Assembly (NCBI GenBank): GCA_963734575.1
Contig: CAVTHT010000003.1
Location: forward strand, 62,001 to 126,000
Length of the DNA stretch: 64,000 nucleotides
Direction of reading: 5' to 3'
From: CAIWHR01 sp963734575
GTDB lineage: Bacteria; Pseudomonadota; Gammaproteobacteria; Burkholderiales; Casimicrobiaceae
This document shows positions 20,739 through 30,020 of the stretch, piece by piece. Position numbers and translations under genes: made by a program. The stretch's first letter is position 1. The number at the start of each line of letters is the position of its first letter. The notes under the pieces are model-generated. The model was not told where the DNA came from. It worked only from the letters and a program-made list of their open reading frames with translations, and did not search any database.

Positions 20739-21719
20739 ATGAGCCGTCTCAGGAAATGCATGGTTGCGATCGGGTGTGCACTGCTCGCCGGCGCGACGGG
20801 TGCCGCGCAGGCGCAGGCCGCGTGGCCGAGCAAGCCCATCGTCTACGTCGTTCCGTTCGCAGTCGGGGGGAATACCGATACCCTGGCGCGCCTGATCGGC
20901 CAGAAGCTCTCGGCGGCGCTCGGGCAACCTGTCGTGATCGAGAACAAGCCGGGCGCAGGCGGCAACGTGGGCTCCGATTTCGTCGCGAAGTCGAAGCCCG
21001 ATGGCTACACGATCCTCGGCGGCACGATCAGCTCGCATGCCATCAATGCGAGCGTTTATCCGAACATGCCGTACGATCCCGTGAAGTCGTTCGAGCCCGT
21101 GATCCTGCTCGGCAGCAACCCCCTCGTGTTCGCGGTCGGCGCCAGCCAGCCGTACAAGACGCTGAAGGAAGTGCTCGACGCCGCCAAGGCGAAACCCGGG
21201 CAGCTGAGCTTCGCCTCGCCAGGGCCTGGCACATCGCCGCACCTCGCGGGCGAGCTCCTGAAGACACTCACGCACGTCGACATCACGCACGTTCCGTACA
21301 AGGGCAGCGGGCCCGCACTCACGGACGCGCTTGGCGGACAGGTGCCGATCATCATCGACACGACGCTGGTGCTTGGAACGAACATCAAGGCAGGCAAGCT
21401 GCGCCCACTCGCCGTTGCCTATCCCCAGCGGCTCGGTACTCTCCCGGACGTACCCACCGCCGCCGAAGCCGGCGTGCCCGGATGGGAAGTCGTTTCGTGG
21501 CAAGCGGTGTTCGCGCCCGCGGGCACGCCGAAGCCGATCGTGCAGCGCCTCAACACCGAAATTGCTCGCATCATGAAACAGCCCGATGTACAGGCGCGTC
21601 TGGCGGAGCTCGGTGTCGAGCCCGGCGGCGGCCCACCGGAGCAGCTAGGGGAATTCCAGAAAACGGAAATCGCCAAATGGGCGAAGGTGGTCAAGGCTGC
21701 GGGCGTGAAACCGGAGTGA
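20739..21719 (+). CDS. Bug/TctC-family tripartite tricarboxylate-type substrate-binding protein
   Basis: 326 residues, secreted. The signal peptide MSRLRKCMVAIGCALLAGATGAAQAQA is cleaved after AQA; the mature protein begins AWPSKPIVYVVPFAVGGNTDTLAR, the Bug ligand-pocket motif. PGAGGNVGSDFVAKSKPDGYT and TLPDVPTAAEAG are further family marks. Bug proteins bind carboxylates or amides; the ligand here is unknown. ATG 20739 is chosen because GGAGAGGA lies eight bases upstream and the signal peptide starts there. No TctA/TctB membrane genes are adjacent, so it is an orphan binding protein, common in Burkholderiales. Confidence 0.92.
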   Translation: MSRLRKCMVAIGCALLAGATGAAQAQAAWPSKPIVYVVPFAVGGNTDTLARLIGQKLSAALGQPVVIENKPGAGGNVGSDFVAKSKPDGYTILGGTISSHAINASVYPNMPYDPVKSFEPVILLGSNPLVFAVGASQPYKTLKEVLDAAKAKPGQLSFASPGPGTSPHLAGELLKTLTHVDITHVPYKGSGPALTDALGGQVPIIIDTTLVLGTNIKAGKLRPLAVAYPQRLGTLPDVPTAAEAGVPGWEVVSWQAVFAPAGTPKPIVQRLNTEIARIMKQPDVQARLAELGVEPGGGPPEQLGEFQKTEIAKWAKVVKAAGVKPE

Positions 21720-21835
21720 TGCGACAGCGATCGGCTCGAGCGCCGCAATACATCGCGGCAATGCGGTAAACGTTAGGGCACCCCTGCACGTCTCGCTCGA
21801 CGACGCCGGTCGCGCTGCGTCGCGTCTTGCCCACG

Positions 21836-23203
21836 TCAGGCCAGCATGTCGGCCCACATGCTGCGGGCCCAGGCTTGCCCATAAGTCCCCTCGAGTGCGT
21901 TCATCGCCGGCGACAGTCCGCCGGCACCGGGCACCGGCAGCATCGTTTTCTGTCCGGCGTCGTACTGATGCACCGAGGCGACGTGCACGGCGTCGCGATC
22001 GGTGATGAAGCTGTAGCAGGTGTTGTTCATCACCGGCGCGGGATCGACGCCCTCGCCCGCGAGCAGTGCGACGATCGCGGCGGCGCAGACCTTGGCCTGC
22101 TGGTTCGCCATGTGTCCGGATTTCGGCATGTTCGGTGCGATCTGTATCGAGTCGCCGAGCACGTGCACGTTGCGCACCTTGATGGATTCCATCGTCGTGA
22201 AGTCCACCTCGCACCAGCGATCGTTCGCGGTGATCACGCCGGCGGCGCGTGCGATGGCGCCCGCCGACTGCGGCGGAATCACGTTCAGCACGTCCGCCTT
22301 CACCGGATCGTCCAGCTCGAATTTCGCGGTTCGCGTCGCCACCTCGACGTCGGTCAGCGCCTGGTTCGCACGGTACTCGATGATGCCCTTGTATTCCTCG
22401 TCGAATGCCTTGCGGAAGAGCGCCGGCTTGGAGGTGATCTCGGGGTTGCCGTCGAGGATCAGCACCTTCGATTTCGGTTTTGCCTTCCGGAAGTACCACG
22501 CCACCTGGCAGGCGCGCTCGTAGGGTCCCGGTGGACACCGGAAAGGAGCCAGCGGAATGGAGATGGCGAATACGCCGCCATCGGGCATAGCTTCGAGCTG
22601 CCTGCGCAATGCAACCGTCTGCGGTCCGGCTTTCCAGGCGTGGAGGATGCGCGATCGCGCGTCGTCGCTGTCGAGTGAAGGAACCTGCTTCCAAAGGAAG
22701 TCGATCCCCGGCGAGAGCACGAGGCGATCGTAAGGAAGCACCGCGCCGGACGCGAGACGTACCGTGCGCTTGTCGGCGTCCACCGCAGTTGCCGTATCGC
22801 GCACGAGCTTCACGCCATGGCGCCGCACCAGATTGTCGTAGCCGACGGTGACGTCGTCGATCGTCTTCGATCCGCCGAGCACGAGATTGGAAAGCGGGCA
22901 CGAAACGAACGCGGCGTCGCTCTCCACTAGGGTGACCTCGACATTCGGGCCGCCCCACAGGCGAAGGTACTTCGCGGCGGTGGCCCCGCCATAGCCGCCC
23001 CCGATCACGACGACGCGTCCGGCCGCCGCCGGCGAACTCGTCGCCGCTCCGAGGAATCCTGCGAACGAGCCACCCGCCAGCGCAGCCGCGCCGAGCAGCA
23101 GTCGTCGGCGCGGATGCAGACTCGTGGCTACTTGAGAACGTTCGCGCGGCGCGCTCCGGCTCCTTTGCCCGCTGAGGCCCTCGGGGCGGCCCGTCGGGCT
23201 CAT
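21836..23203 (-). CDS. fccB: sulfide dehydrogenase flavocytochrome c, FAD subunit
   Basis: 455 residues. Oxidises sulfide and passes electrons to the cytochrome subunit encoded just upstream. An N-terminal RRRLLLGAAALAGGSFAGFLGA stretch is a likely Tat signal, as expected for an exported FAD protein. The FAD-binding fold starts at GRVVVIGGGYGGATAAKYL (about residue 62). Cysteines for the redox-active disulfide appear in FVSCPLSNLV and later in PFRCPPGPYERACQ. The C-terminal FCSD-like domain ends NNTCYSFITDRDAVHVASV. The ATG overlaps the fccA stop by four bases (ATGA). SoxF is the closest alternative name. Confidence 0.92.
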   Translation of the reverse strand: MSPTGRPEGLSGQRSRSAPRERSQVATSLHPRRRLLLGAAALAGGSFAGFLGAATSSPAAAGRVVVIGGGYGGATAAKYLRLWGGPNVEVTLVESDAAFVSCPLSNLVLGGSKTIDDVTVGYDNLVRRHGVKLVRDTATAVDADKRTVRLASGAVLPYDRLVLSPGIDFLWKQVPSLDSDDARSRILHAWKAGPQTVALRRQLEAMPDGGVFAISIPLAPFRCPPGPYERACQVAWYFRKAKPKSKVLILDGNPEITSKPALFRKAFDEEYKGIIEYRANQALTDVEVATRTAKFELDDPVKADVLNVIPPQSAGAIARAAGVITANDRWCEVDFTTMESIKVRNVHVLGDSIQIAPNMPKSGHMANQQAKVCAAAIVALLAGEGVDPAPVMNNTCYSFITDRDAVHVASVHQYDAGQKTMLPVPGAGGLSPAMNALEGTYGQAWARSMWADMLA

Positions 23204-23508
23204 GGCTGCTCCTTGTGCGCGGCGTACCAGTTGGCGATGGCCGCGATCTGCTCGGTCGTGTAGCCCTTCGCGAGCTGCGGCATCACCGTGCCCTGCCGCT
23301 TGCCCGACTGAAAGTCCTGCATCGCCGCGATGAGCTCCGCGGCCTTGCGTCCGTCGAGCCGTGCCGCGGCGCCGGCCGCATCAAGCGTGGAATGGCACGA
23401 CGCACACGTCGCGGCGAGGCTGCGTGCGTGCGCGTCGTCGCGGGACGCGGCGCCGCTTGCCTGCACGGCCAGTACCGCGCCGGCCAATACCATGAAAACC
23501 CGTGGCAT
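23200..23508 (-). CDS. fccA: monoheme cytochrome c subunit of flavocytochrome c
   Basis: 102 residues. A signal peptide (MPRVFMVLAGAVLAVQASGAASR) precedes a class I cytochrome c fold with the heme motif CASCH at residues about 35-39 and the distal methionine in GTVMPQLAKGYT. It is a single-heme form like SoxE, rather than the diheme FccA of Allochromatium. Periplasmic partner of the flavoprotein encoded immediately downstream, with which it is translationally coupled. Confidence 0.9.
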   Translation of the reverse strand: MPRVFMVLAGAVLAVQASGAASRDDAHARSLAATCASCHSTLDAAGAAARLDGRKAAELIAAMQDFQSGKRQGTVMPQLAKGYTTEQIAAIANWYAAHKEQP

Positions 23509-23584
23509 GCCTGTCCTCCGAAACGCCCCACACGCAGTGTAGCGGTATGCACTCGTCGGGAAGCCTCGCTCGCACCGTTGGAAA

Positions 23585-23600
23585 TCATTTTCGAAAATGA
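23585..23600. promoter_or_regulatory. 16-base perfect palindrome, candidate operator for fccAB
   Basis: TCATTTTCGAAAATGA reads the same on both strands and lies about 77 bases upstream of the fccA start in an AT-rich island. Dyad symmetry of this size is typical of a dimeric repressor or activator site. The regulator is not identifiable from sequence. Confidence 0.5.
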
Positions 23601-23812
23601 AAAACGTTCACCGCTGCCGCCACTTTGTTGCTGGTTTGCAAGTCTTTGACGTCGTTGAATAAAGACCGGCCACATCGATGACGACCGGACATTCGCCTCG
23701 CGCTGCAGCATCTCGTGACCACAATTACGCACAAAACATTCCGTATGGTGGAAGTGATTTCAAACTGATTGATTATGATGAAGTATTTTGATGCGGCGCC
23801 GCCATAAATCTG

Positions 23813-23841
23813 TTGTTGGCCGGCCTGGGATTTGCTACTTT
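23813..23841 (+). promoter_or_regulatory. predicted promoter of aceA (TTGTTG-N17-TACTTT)
   Basis: TTGTTG at 23813-23818 and TACTTT at 23836-23841 are separated by exactly 17 bases, and the -10 is preceded by TG one base upstream (TGCTACTTT, extended -10). Transcription would start near 23848, leaving a leader of about 244 bases before the aceA ATG. Confidence 0.55.
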
Positions 23842-23958
23842 CCCTATGTCACGAGCCTCGGACGCCAACGTTGGTGCCCGAAGCAAGCAGGGCCTGGGTA
23901 ATGCGAACCCCCATCCAAGCCCGCCCGACTCGCCGAGCGATCCTCACGAGTCCGTGCT

Positions 23959-23994
23959 GTGGACGACCGCGGCTGGGTCCGCGGTCTTTTCCAC
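23959..23994 (+). promoter_or_regulatory. terminator-like hairpin in the aceA leader
   Basis: GACCGCGG (23965-23972), a six-base loop and CCGCGGTC (23979-23986) form a perfect GC-rich stem followed by TTTT (23987-23990). The flanks GTGGA (23959-23963) and TCCAC (23990-23994) can extend it. Its place in the long leader suggests attenuation, though a simple upstream terminator is also possible. Confidence 0.5.
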
Positions 23995-24091
23995 GATGCG
24001 GCATTGCAGCGCACGCGCCGGCAATGCCGCGACCACGCGCCGCCCGGCGGGTACGCCATGCGGCTTGGCCATGAACGTCGATGGAGGTTCC

Positions 24092-25405
<1,314 letters not shown>

Positions 25406-25421
25406 GCACGTTTTCGCAGTG

Positions 25422-25453
25422 ACGCGCCCGCTCACCCGGGCGCGTTTTTTTTT
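25422..25453 (+). terminator. intrinsic terminator after aceA
   Basis: ACGCGCCC (25422-25429) and GGGCGCGT (25438-25445) form an eight-pair stem followed by a run of nine T residues. Confidence 0.92.
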
Positions 25454-25503
25454 GGCGATGAGGGCCGCCGCTCAGGGCAGCAACAATCGCTACACTTGCG
25501 TGC

Positions 25504-26085
25504 ATGCTGCCCGCTACGCGGAGTGAACCTGCGACCGGTGAAGCGCGCGCGTCGCAGCGCGTGTTCTTCGCCTTGTGGCCGGATGCGAACGCCACGCAAA
25601 GTCTGCACGCGCTGGCATCGGGCATCGCGGGGCAATGTGGGGGCCGCCCCACGCCCGTCGAGCGAATGCACCTCACGCTCGCGTTCATGGGCAACGTGGA
25701 GCCCGACCGACTCGCGGTGCTCGCGCGCGTCGGTGCCGAAGTCGCATCGGCGAGTGCGCCATTTCGCCTTACGCTCGATCGACTGGGCGGCTTCCGCGAT
25801 GCCGAGGTGGCCTGGTTGGGCGCATCGCATTTGCCGGGTGCGCTCGAGGCGCTCGTGTCGGGATTGCGCGCCGCGCTGGAAAGCGCGGGGTTTGCAGTGG
25901 ACAAGCGGCGCTATCGTGCGCATGTGACCTTGGCACGGCGGTGTGAGCGCATCGCCCGACCGGGCGTCGTGGCACCCGTGGCCTGGGATGTCGCCGCGAT
26001 CACGCTCACTGCATCCGCGCTTTCAGCGGACGGCCCGACCTATACGCAGCTGTGGCGCTGGCCCTTCGCCGGCAGCGAAGGTTGA
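25504..26085 (+). CDS. thpR: RNA 2',3'-cyclic phosphodiesterase
   Basis: 193 residues, 2H phosphoesterase family. The two catalytic HxTx motifs are HLTL (near residue 56, in ERMHLTLAFMG) and HVTL (near residue 140, in YRAHVTLAR). Hydrolyses 2',3'-cyclic phosphate ends of RNA; older annotations call it 2'-5' RNA ligase. The N-terminus before RVFFALWPD is about 18 residues. A TACACT box lies only seven bases before the ATG, so the transcript would be nearly leaderless if it is the -10. Not obviously linked in function to its neighbours. Confidence 0.9.
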   Translation: MLPATRSEPATGEARASQRVFFALWPDANATQSLHALASGIAGQCGGRPTPVERMHLTLAFMGNVEPDRLAVLARVGAEVASASAPFRLTLDRLGGFRDAEVAWLGASHLPGALEALVSGLRAALESAGFAVDKRRYRAHVTLARRCERIARPGVVAPVAWDVAAITLTASALSADGPTYTQLWRWPFAGSEG

Positions 26086-26183
26086 GCGGGATGTGCACCA
26101 CGGTCGCACCTTGCCCGGAACGGCAAACTGCGCCGAAAAGCTTTACACTAACAATCCGGGTTCGCAGGCCAGGTGCGTCGCTG

Positions 26184-26273
26184 ACCAGCTAAGTCCTTGC
26201 TGGCCAAAGGGATCGGGATCCGGGCAAGGTTATTGCATCGCATGCAGTTGCCCTAGGCCTTCTGACCAGAAGG
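26184..26273 (+). promoter_or_regulatory. structured 5' leader with hairpin-buried ribosome-binding site
   Basis: Three hairpins occur in series before the ATG at 26279: CCAGC/GCTGG (26184-26203); GGGCAA/TTGCCC (26222-26227 with 26248-26253) enclosing TGCAT-CGC-ATGCA; and CCTTCTG-AC-CAGAAGG (26258-26273). The last contains the likely ribosome-binding site AGAAGG in its 3' arm, five bases before the start codon. An alternative pairing GGCCAG (26167-26172) with CTGGCC (26200-26205) competes with the first hairpin. TACACT at 26144-26149 could be the -10. Translational control is inferred, not shown. Confidence 0.5.
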
Positions 26274-26278
26274 TACCT

Positions 26279-26659
26279 ATGACCATCGAACAAGAAAATC
26301 TGCCCAACGGCGAATCACATCGTCCGGAGAACGCGTCTGCGGAAGCGAAGCGGATGGCGGCTCGCCGGCGCTTCCTCGCGCGCGGCGCCGCGGGTGGCTC
26401 GGGACTGCTGATCGTCACGCTGTGCCATCAGCGCGCCATCGCGCGCCGGCCCGGCGCACTCGAGCATAACGATCCCCGCAAGGCCGTGGCGCCGGCCACG
26501 CAGCAGCAGGATACGACGCAGCCGACGCAGCAGGGCATACTCGTGTCTTCGGAGTTGATGTGCCAATCCCTTGGCGGCCATCTCAATGGCAACCAGTTCC
26601 TCTCCGTCGACGGGAGCACCGTGCGGTTCGACTGCGAAGGCACCACGCGCAGGACCTAG
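26279..26659 (+). CDS. small RRxFL-signal protein of the HprK-related cassette, function unknown
   Basis: 126 residues. A hydrophilic N-terminus is followed by RRRFLARG (residues 29-36) and a hydrophobic stretch to about residue 48, resembling a twin-arginine export signal. The rest is a Q/T-rich linker (70-86) and a compact C-terminal segment with two cysteines (C95 and C119) around a glycine-rich LGGHLNGNQF, ending in TTRRT. It belongs to no family I recognise. It is the first gene of an apparent operon with a PqqD-like protein, an HprK-related kinase and a nucleotidyltransferase, so it is the natural candidate for the substrate or product of that cassette. Start fixed by AGAAGG five bases upstream. 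Confidence 0.65.
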   Translation: MTIEQENLPNGESHRPENASAEAKRMAARRRFLARGAAGGSGLLIVTLCHQRAIARRPGALEHNDPRKAVAPATQQQDTTQPTQQGILVSSELMCQSLGGHLNGNQFLSVDGSTVRFDCEGTTRRT

Positions 26660-26692
26660 CCACAGCAGCCGCAGGCGTTGCCACTGGCCGGG

Positions 26693-27013
26693 ATGTACGA
26701 TCGGCCATTGATGGATCCGCAGAATTCCTCCGGACAGTGGCGTCTTGCATGCGAAGGCGCGCTGCCCCTCGTATGCTGGGATGGCGACTATGTCGCCTAC
26801 AACCCACTGTCGGGCAACACCCATTTTCTCGACATCGTGTCCGGCGAGATCCTCGTCGCCCTTCGCGCGGGCCCGGCCACGGCCGCCGCGCTGTCCGCGC
26901 ACCTCGCGGCTTTCCTGGACGTGCCGAACGACGCCCAGATGCTCGATAACGCGCTGCACGTCCTCGACGTGCTCGACCAGCTGGGTCTGGTCGAGACCGG
27001 CCCCGCGTGCTGA
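26693..27013 (+). CDS. PqqD-like protein of the HPr-rel-A type cassette
   Basis: 106 residues. The core YVAYNPLSGNTHFLDIVSGEILVALRAGPATAAALSAHL has the winged-helix PqqD/RRE pattern (a strand pair with hydroxylated turn, then the helix beginning SGEIL). PqqD-like domains bind leader peptides in ribosomal peptide modification. From memory, short PqqD-like proteins next to HprK-related kinase A are classed as HPr-rel-A system PqqD proteins; the gene order here agrees. The ATG at 26693 is chosen over TTG 26678 and ATG 26711 without strong evidence. Its stop overlaps the GTG start of the kinase. Confidence 0.8.
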   Translation: MYDRPLMDPQNSSGQWRLACEGALPLVCWDGDYVAYNPLSGNTHFLDIVSGEILVALRAGPATAAALSAHLAAFLDVPNDAQMLDNALHVLDVLDQLGLVETGPAC

Positions 27014-27922
27014 TCGGGGAGCTCCCGCGGCCGGAGCTCCACCGGCGCCTGCGCGGTGACGGCATTCACCTCGTTACCGGCGCGTTCACGGTGCATCTCC
27101 GGGCCGATGCTCCGGCGCTGCTGGACGATTTCGCCGATCTGTACGTGCACCACGCCGTCGAGGAAGCGCCGTGCATCGACGATCTGCGCGTCCGCATGGG
27201 TTCGCGCGCAGCGACGCCGTGGCGGCGTCAGGTCAGCACGTGGGTCGATGACGCGCGCTTCATGGGCCCCGTCACCGCAGACCTGGCCTATCCCGCGCTC
27301 GAGTCCACCCTGAACTGGGGTATTGCGACGAGCGAAGTCACGCCGTTGCTGCTGCACGGCGCCGTCGTCGAGCGCGATGGCCTTGCCGTGCTGCTGCCGG
27401 CACCGTCGGGATCGGGCAAGAGCACGCTGTGCGCGGCGATGACGTGTCGCGGCTGGCGGCTGTTCTCGGACGAGATGGCCCTGTTCGAATTGCACCGCGG
27501 CGATGTACTACCGAACCCGCGTCCCGTTTCGCTCAAGAATGCGTCGATCGATCTCATTCGCAGCTTCGCGCCGGACGCGCATCTCAGCAGGACGTTTCGC
27601 GGGACACCGAAAGGCGACATCGCGTACGTGCGGCCGAGCCGGGACGACATCGCATCCTCGACGACGAGCGCACCGGTGCGACTCATCCTGCGGCCCGCGT
27701 TCGCACCCGGCGCGGCAACGACCACACGCGCGCTTACGCGGGTGGAGACATTCCGGCTGCTGTGCGAGAACGCCGTGAACTACGCGTCCATGCTGCAGAT
27801 TGGCTTCGATGTGCTGACCCGGGTGGTGGAGCGGTCGAGGTGCTACGAGCTCACGTACTCCGAACCTGGACGACGCGATCGCCACGATCGCCGGCCTGCA
27901 TCGGCAGCATGCGCAATCCTGA
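27007..27922 (+). CDS. HprK-related kinase A (one frameshift near the 3' end)
   Basis: About 304 residues from GTG 27007. A P-loop APSGSGKST lies near residues 131-140, followed by LFSDEMALFE with the acidic residue expected in HPr kinase-type P-loops. These proteins are relatives of HPr(Ser) kinase/phosphatase but do not occur with a PTS; related kinases phosphorylate lasso-peptide precursors. The frame breaks near 27861: removing one base gives YSNLDDAIATIAGLHRQHAQS and a TGA at 27920-27922. Overlaps both neighbours, so the three genes are translationally coupled. Target unknown; the small protein at 26279 is the obvious candidate. Confidence 0.82.
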
Positions 27923-29048
27923 AGCTGCGGACGTGCTCGATCCCCTCACGCGTCTGGTCGCTGTTTGCCTGTGCGCGCCTGAGCGGGCGCCGCGCCTGTC
28001 GGTGGAGGACTGGAACTGCCTTCTTCCCGCGTTGCGGCGCAACGCCCTGCTGGCAACCTTCGCGGAACGGCTGGCGGCGCTCGACCTCGTCGCAGCCGCG
28101 CCACCGAAGGCCCAGGCGCACATGGAATACGCGCGCATCGCTGCTGCGTCCGTACGAACGGCAGTGCGCTTCGAGGTCAATCGCATGCTTCGGGCGTTGC
28201 GCGACTACGAGGGCCCGCTGCTGCTCCTCAAGGGCGCAGCGTATGAATTCGGCGCGCTGCCGCCTGCGCTTGGTCGCATGACCGGCGACGTCGACGTGAT
28301 GGTGCCGCGAGCTCGCCTGGATGACGTGGAGCGGGCACTGGTGGAGCAAGGCTGGCGTCTTGCACACGCGGATCCTTACGACCAGCGCTACTACCGCGAA
28401 TGGGGCCACGAGATCCCGTCGCTGCTGCATCCGCACCGCCAGACGCCCATCGATCTGCACCACACGATTGCGCCCCTCACGAGCCGTGCCCATCCCGATG
28501 CCGACGCCCTCGTCGCGGCCTCGGTCGCGACGTTGCCGCCGCGGTTACGCCACCTTGGCGCGCCGGACATGGTGTTGCACAGCACGCTGCATCTCTTCAA
28601 CGACGAGGTCGGACGGCCACTGCGCGACCTGTTCGACATCCATCTCCTGCTCGTGCACTTCGGCGACATGCCCCGCTTCTGGGACGACCTCCTCGCACGC
28701 GCCGAGCTGCACGGCGTGGAGCGGCCCGTTCACTACATGCTGCGCCAGGTGCGCGCGACGTTCGGCACCGATGTGCCTTCCGAAGTGCTCGCGGTCGCGC
28801 GGCAATGGCGACCTCGAGCGACGCTGGACTGGAGCATGGAGCGCATCTTCCGCACGCGGTTCGCAGCGGACGGCGCGCTCGGTCGGCAGCTTCGCTACCG
28901 CGTGGTGCGGCGGGCGCATTACGTACGAGCGCACTGGCTGCGGATGCCGCCGATGCTTCTCGCCAGCCACCTCACGCGCAAGGCCGTCCGCCGCCTGCGT
29001 GAGCGGCTGGCGCGCGCCGCGCCAGACACGGACAACGCGACGGCCTGA
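27909..29048 (+). CDS. nucleotidyltransferase family protein of the HPr-rel-A type cassette
   Basis: 379 residues. The catalytic pattern is LLLKGAAYEFG near residue 100 and GRMTGDVDVMVP near residue 123, with the DxD pair of pol-beta-like nucleotidyltransferases (Pfam NTP_transf_5 type). The C-terminal half is helical with PIDLHHTIAP, a second conserved histidine/acid patch. Members of this family sit with HprK-like kinases in peptide-tailoring clusters, where they modify phosphorylated products. The ATG at 27909 overlaps the kinase end by 14 bases. Convergent with the DMT permease at 29064. Confidence 0.83.
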   Translation: MRNPEAADVLDPLTRLVAVCLCAPERAPRLSVEDWNCLLPALRRNALLATFAERLAALDLVAAAPPKAQAHMEYARIAAASVRTAVRFEVNRMLRALRDYEGPLLLLKGAAYEFGALPPALGRMTGDVDVMVPRARLDDVERALVEQGWRLAHADPYDQRYYREWGHEIPSLLHPHRQTPIDLHHTIAPLTSRAHPDADALVAASVATLPPRLRHLGAPDMVLHSTLHLFNDEVGRPLRDLFDIHLLLVHFGDMPRFWDDLLARAELHGVERPVHYMLRQVRATFGTDVPSEVLAVARQWRPRATLDWSMERIFRTRFAADGALGRQLRYRVVRRAHYVRAHWLRMPPMLLASHLTRKAVRRLRERLARAAPDTDNATA

Positions 29049-29063
29049 GGTGCAGCGGGATCC

Positions 29064-29933
29064 TCAGTCGCTTGTCACCTGTGGCGGCGGTGCGGGGGTC
29101 GCCGGAGCCAGCTGCACGGCGATGATCCCGGCGCCAATGATCAGCGCGATGCCGAGCCAGGACGCGAGGGCCATCATGTCATGCCAGACGACCATGCCCA
29201 GCAGGCTGGAGAACACGATGCTGCTGTACGAAAGGGCCGCCGAAACGAGCGCCTTGCCCTTGCCATAGGCGCGCGTCATCGCGAGCTGTCCGAACGCACC
29301 GCTGAGGCCGAGGGCCGCGAGGATCCAGACATTGCTGCGGTCCGGCACCGTCCAGTGCTGCGGGGCCATCCACACCAGGGCGCCGAGGCAGGAGATCAAC
29401 CCGAAGTAGAACACCACGCGGCTTTCCGGCTCTTCCGCCTGCACCAGCGCGCGCACGTTCCAGTACGCGATCGCCGACAGCGCGCCGGAGGCGAGCCCGA
29501 CGATGCCGGCCCAGAGCTGCTCGCCGTGCAGCGTGGGGCGCAACAGCAGCAGCACACCGGCAAACCCCAGCACGATGGTGGCGAGCAGGCGGCCGCCCGG
29601 GCGCTCGCGCGCGAGCCACGCGATGAGCGCTGCGAGGAAGACCGGAGAGGTGTAGTTGAGGGTGATCGCCGTCGCCACCGGAAGTGCGGTCAGCGCGTAG
29701 AAGAACATGAACAGCGACACGAAACCGGACACGCCGCGATGCACGTGGGTGCCGAACCGCGTGGTGCGCACCGACTGGCCCGCACGCGCGAGCAGCGCCC
29801 AGGCGAGCGCAACCGTCACGAGCGATCGGTAGAAGACGAGCTCGGCGACGCTGAAGTGCTCCGCGCCGAGCTTGACGAAGACGCCCATCACGGCGAAGCA
29901 CGCGCCCGCGGCAAGCATCCAGAGCGATTGCAT
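29064..29933 (-). CDS. DMT-superfamily (EamA) permease
   Basis: 289 residues, ten predicted helices in two EamA repeats (MQSLWMLAAGACFAVMGVFVKLGAEHFS opens the first; GIVGLASGALSAIAYWNVRAL opens the second). Conserved ELVFYRSL and LNYTSPVFLA motifs match RhaT/EamA exporters of the riboflavin/S-adenosylmethionine-like branch. Substrate not assignable. The start ATG 29931-29933 is directly before helix 1. It lies downstream of the Rieske gene on the same strand, 87 bases apart, and could share its transcript. Confidence 0.9.
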   Translation of the reverse strand: MQSLWMLAAGACFAVMGVFVKLGAEHFSVAELVFYRSLVTVALAWALLARAGQSVRTTRFGTHVHRGVSGFVSLFMFFYALTALPVATAITLNYTSPVFLAALIAWLARERPGGRLLATIVLGFAGVLLLLRPTLHGEQLWAGIVGLASGALSAIAYWNVRALVQAEEPESRVVFYFGLISCLGALVWMAPQHWTVPDRSNVWILAALGLSGAFGQLAMTRAYGKGKALVSAALSYSSIVFSSLLGMVVWHDMMALASWLGIALIIGAGIIAVQLAPATPAPPPQVTSD

Positions 29934-30020
29934 TGACGTAGTCCGGCGCGTCAGGATGCGGCGACGAGGATGCGGCGACCGGGCACCGCATCGCCCGTGC
30001 CGCTTCTCATCGAATGCGGT

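Larger units (their letters stand above)
23509..24091. other. 583-base divergent regulatory region between fccAB and aceA
   Basis: No gene is supported here. The half nearer fccA is unusually AT-rich for this genome and holds the 16-base palindrome at 23585-23600. The half nearer aceA contains a plausible promoter at 23813-23841 and a long hairpin at 23959-23994. The 244-base leader between that promoter and aceA is open in the aceA frame, but its codon use and lack of family resemblance argue against an N-terminal extension. Confidence 0.7.

Noticed and set aside
20739..21719. Complete tripartite tricarboxylate transporter
   Set aside because: Only the binding protein is present; no TctA or TctB membrane gene is adjacent on either side.
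23813..24091. N-terminal extension of isocitrate lyase by 93 residues
   Set aside because: The extension has no family counterpart, covers a promoter and a hairpin, and a GGAGG site precedes the ATG at 24092, giving the normal length.
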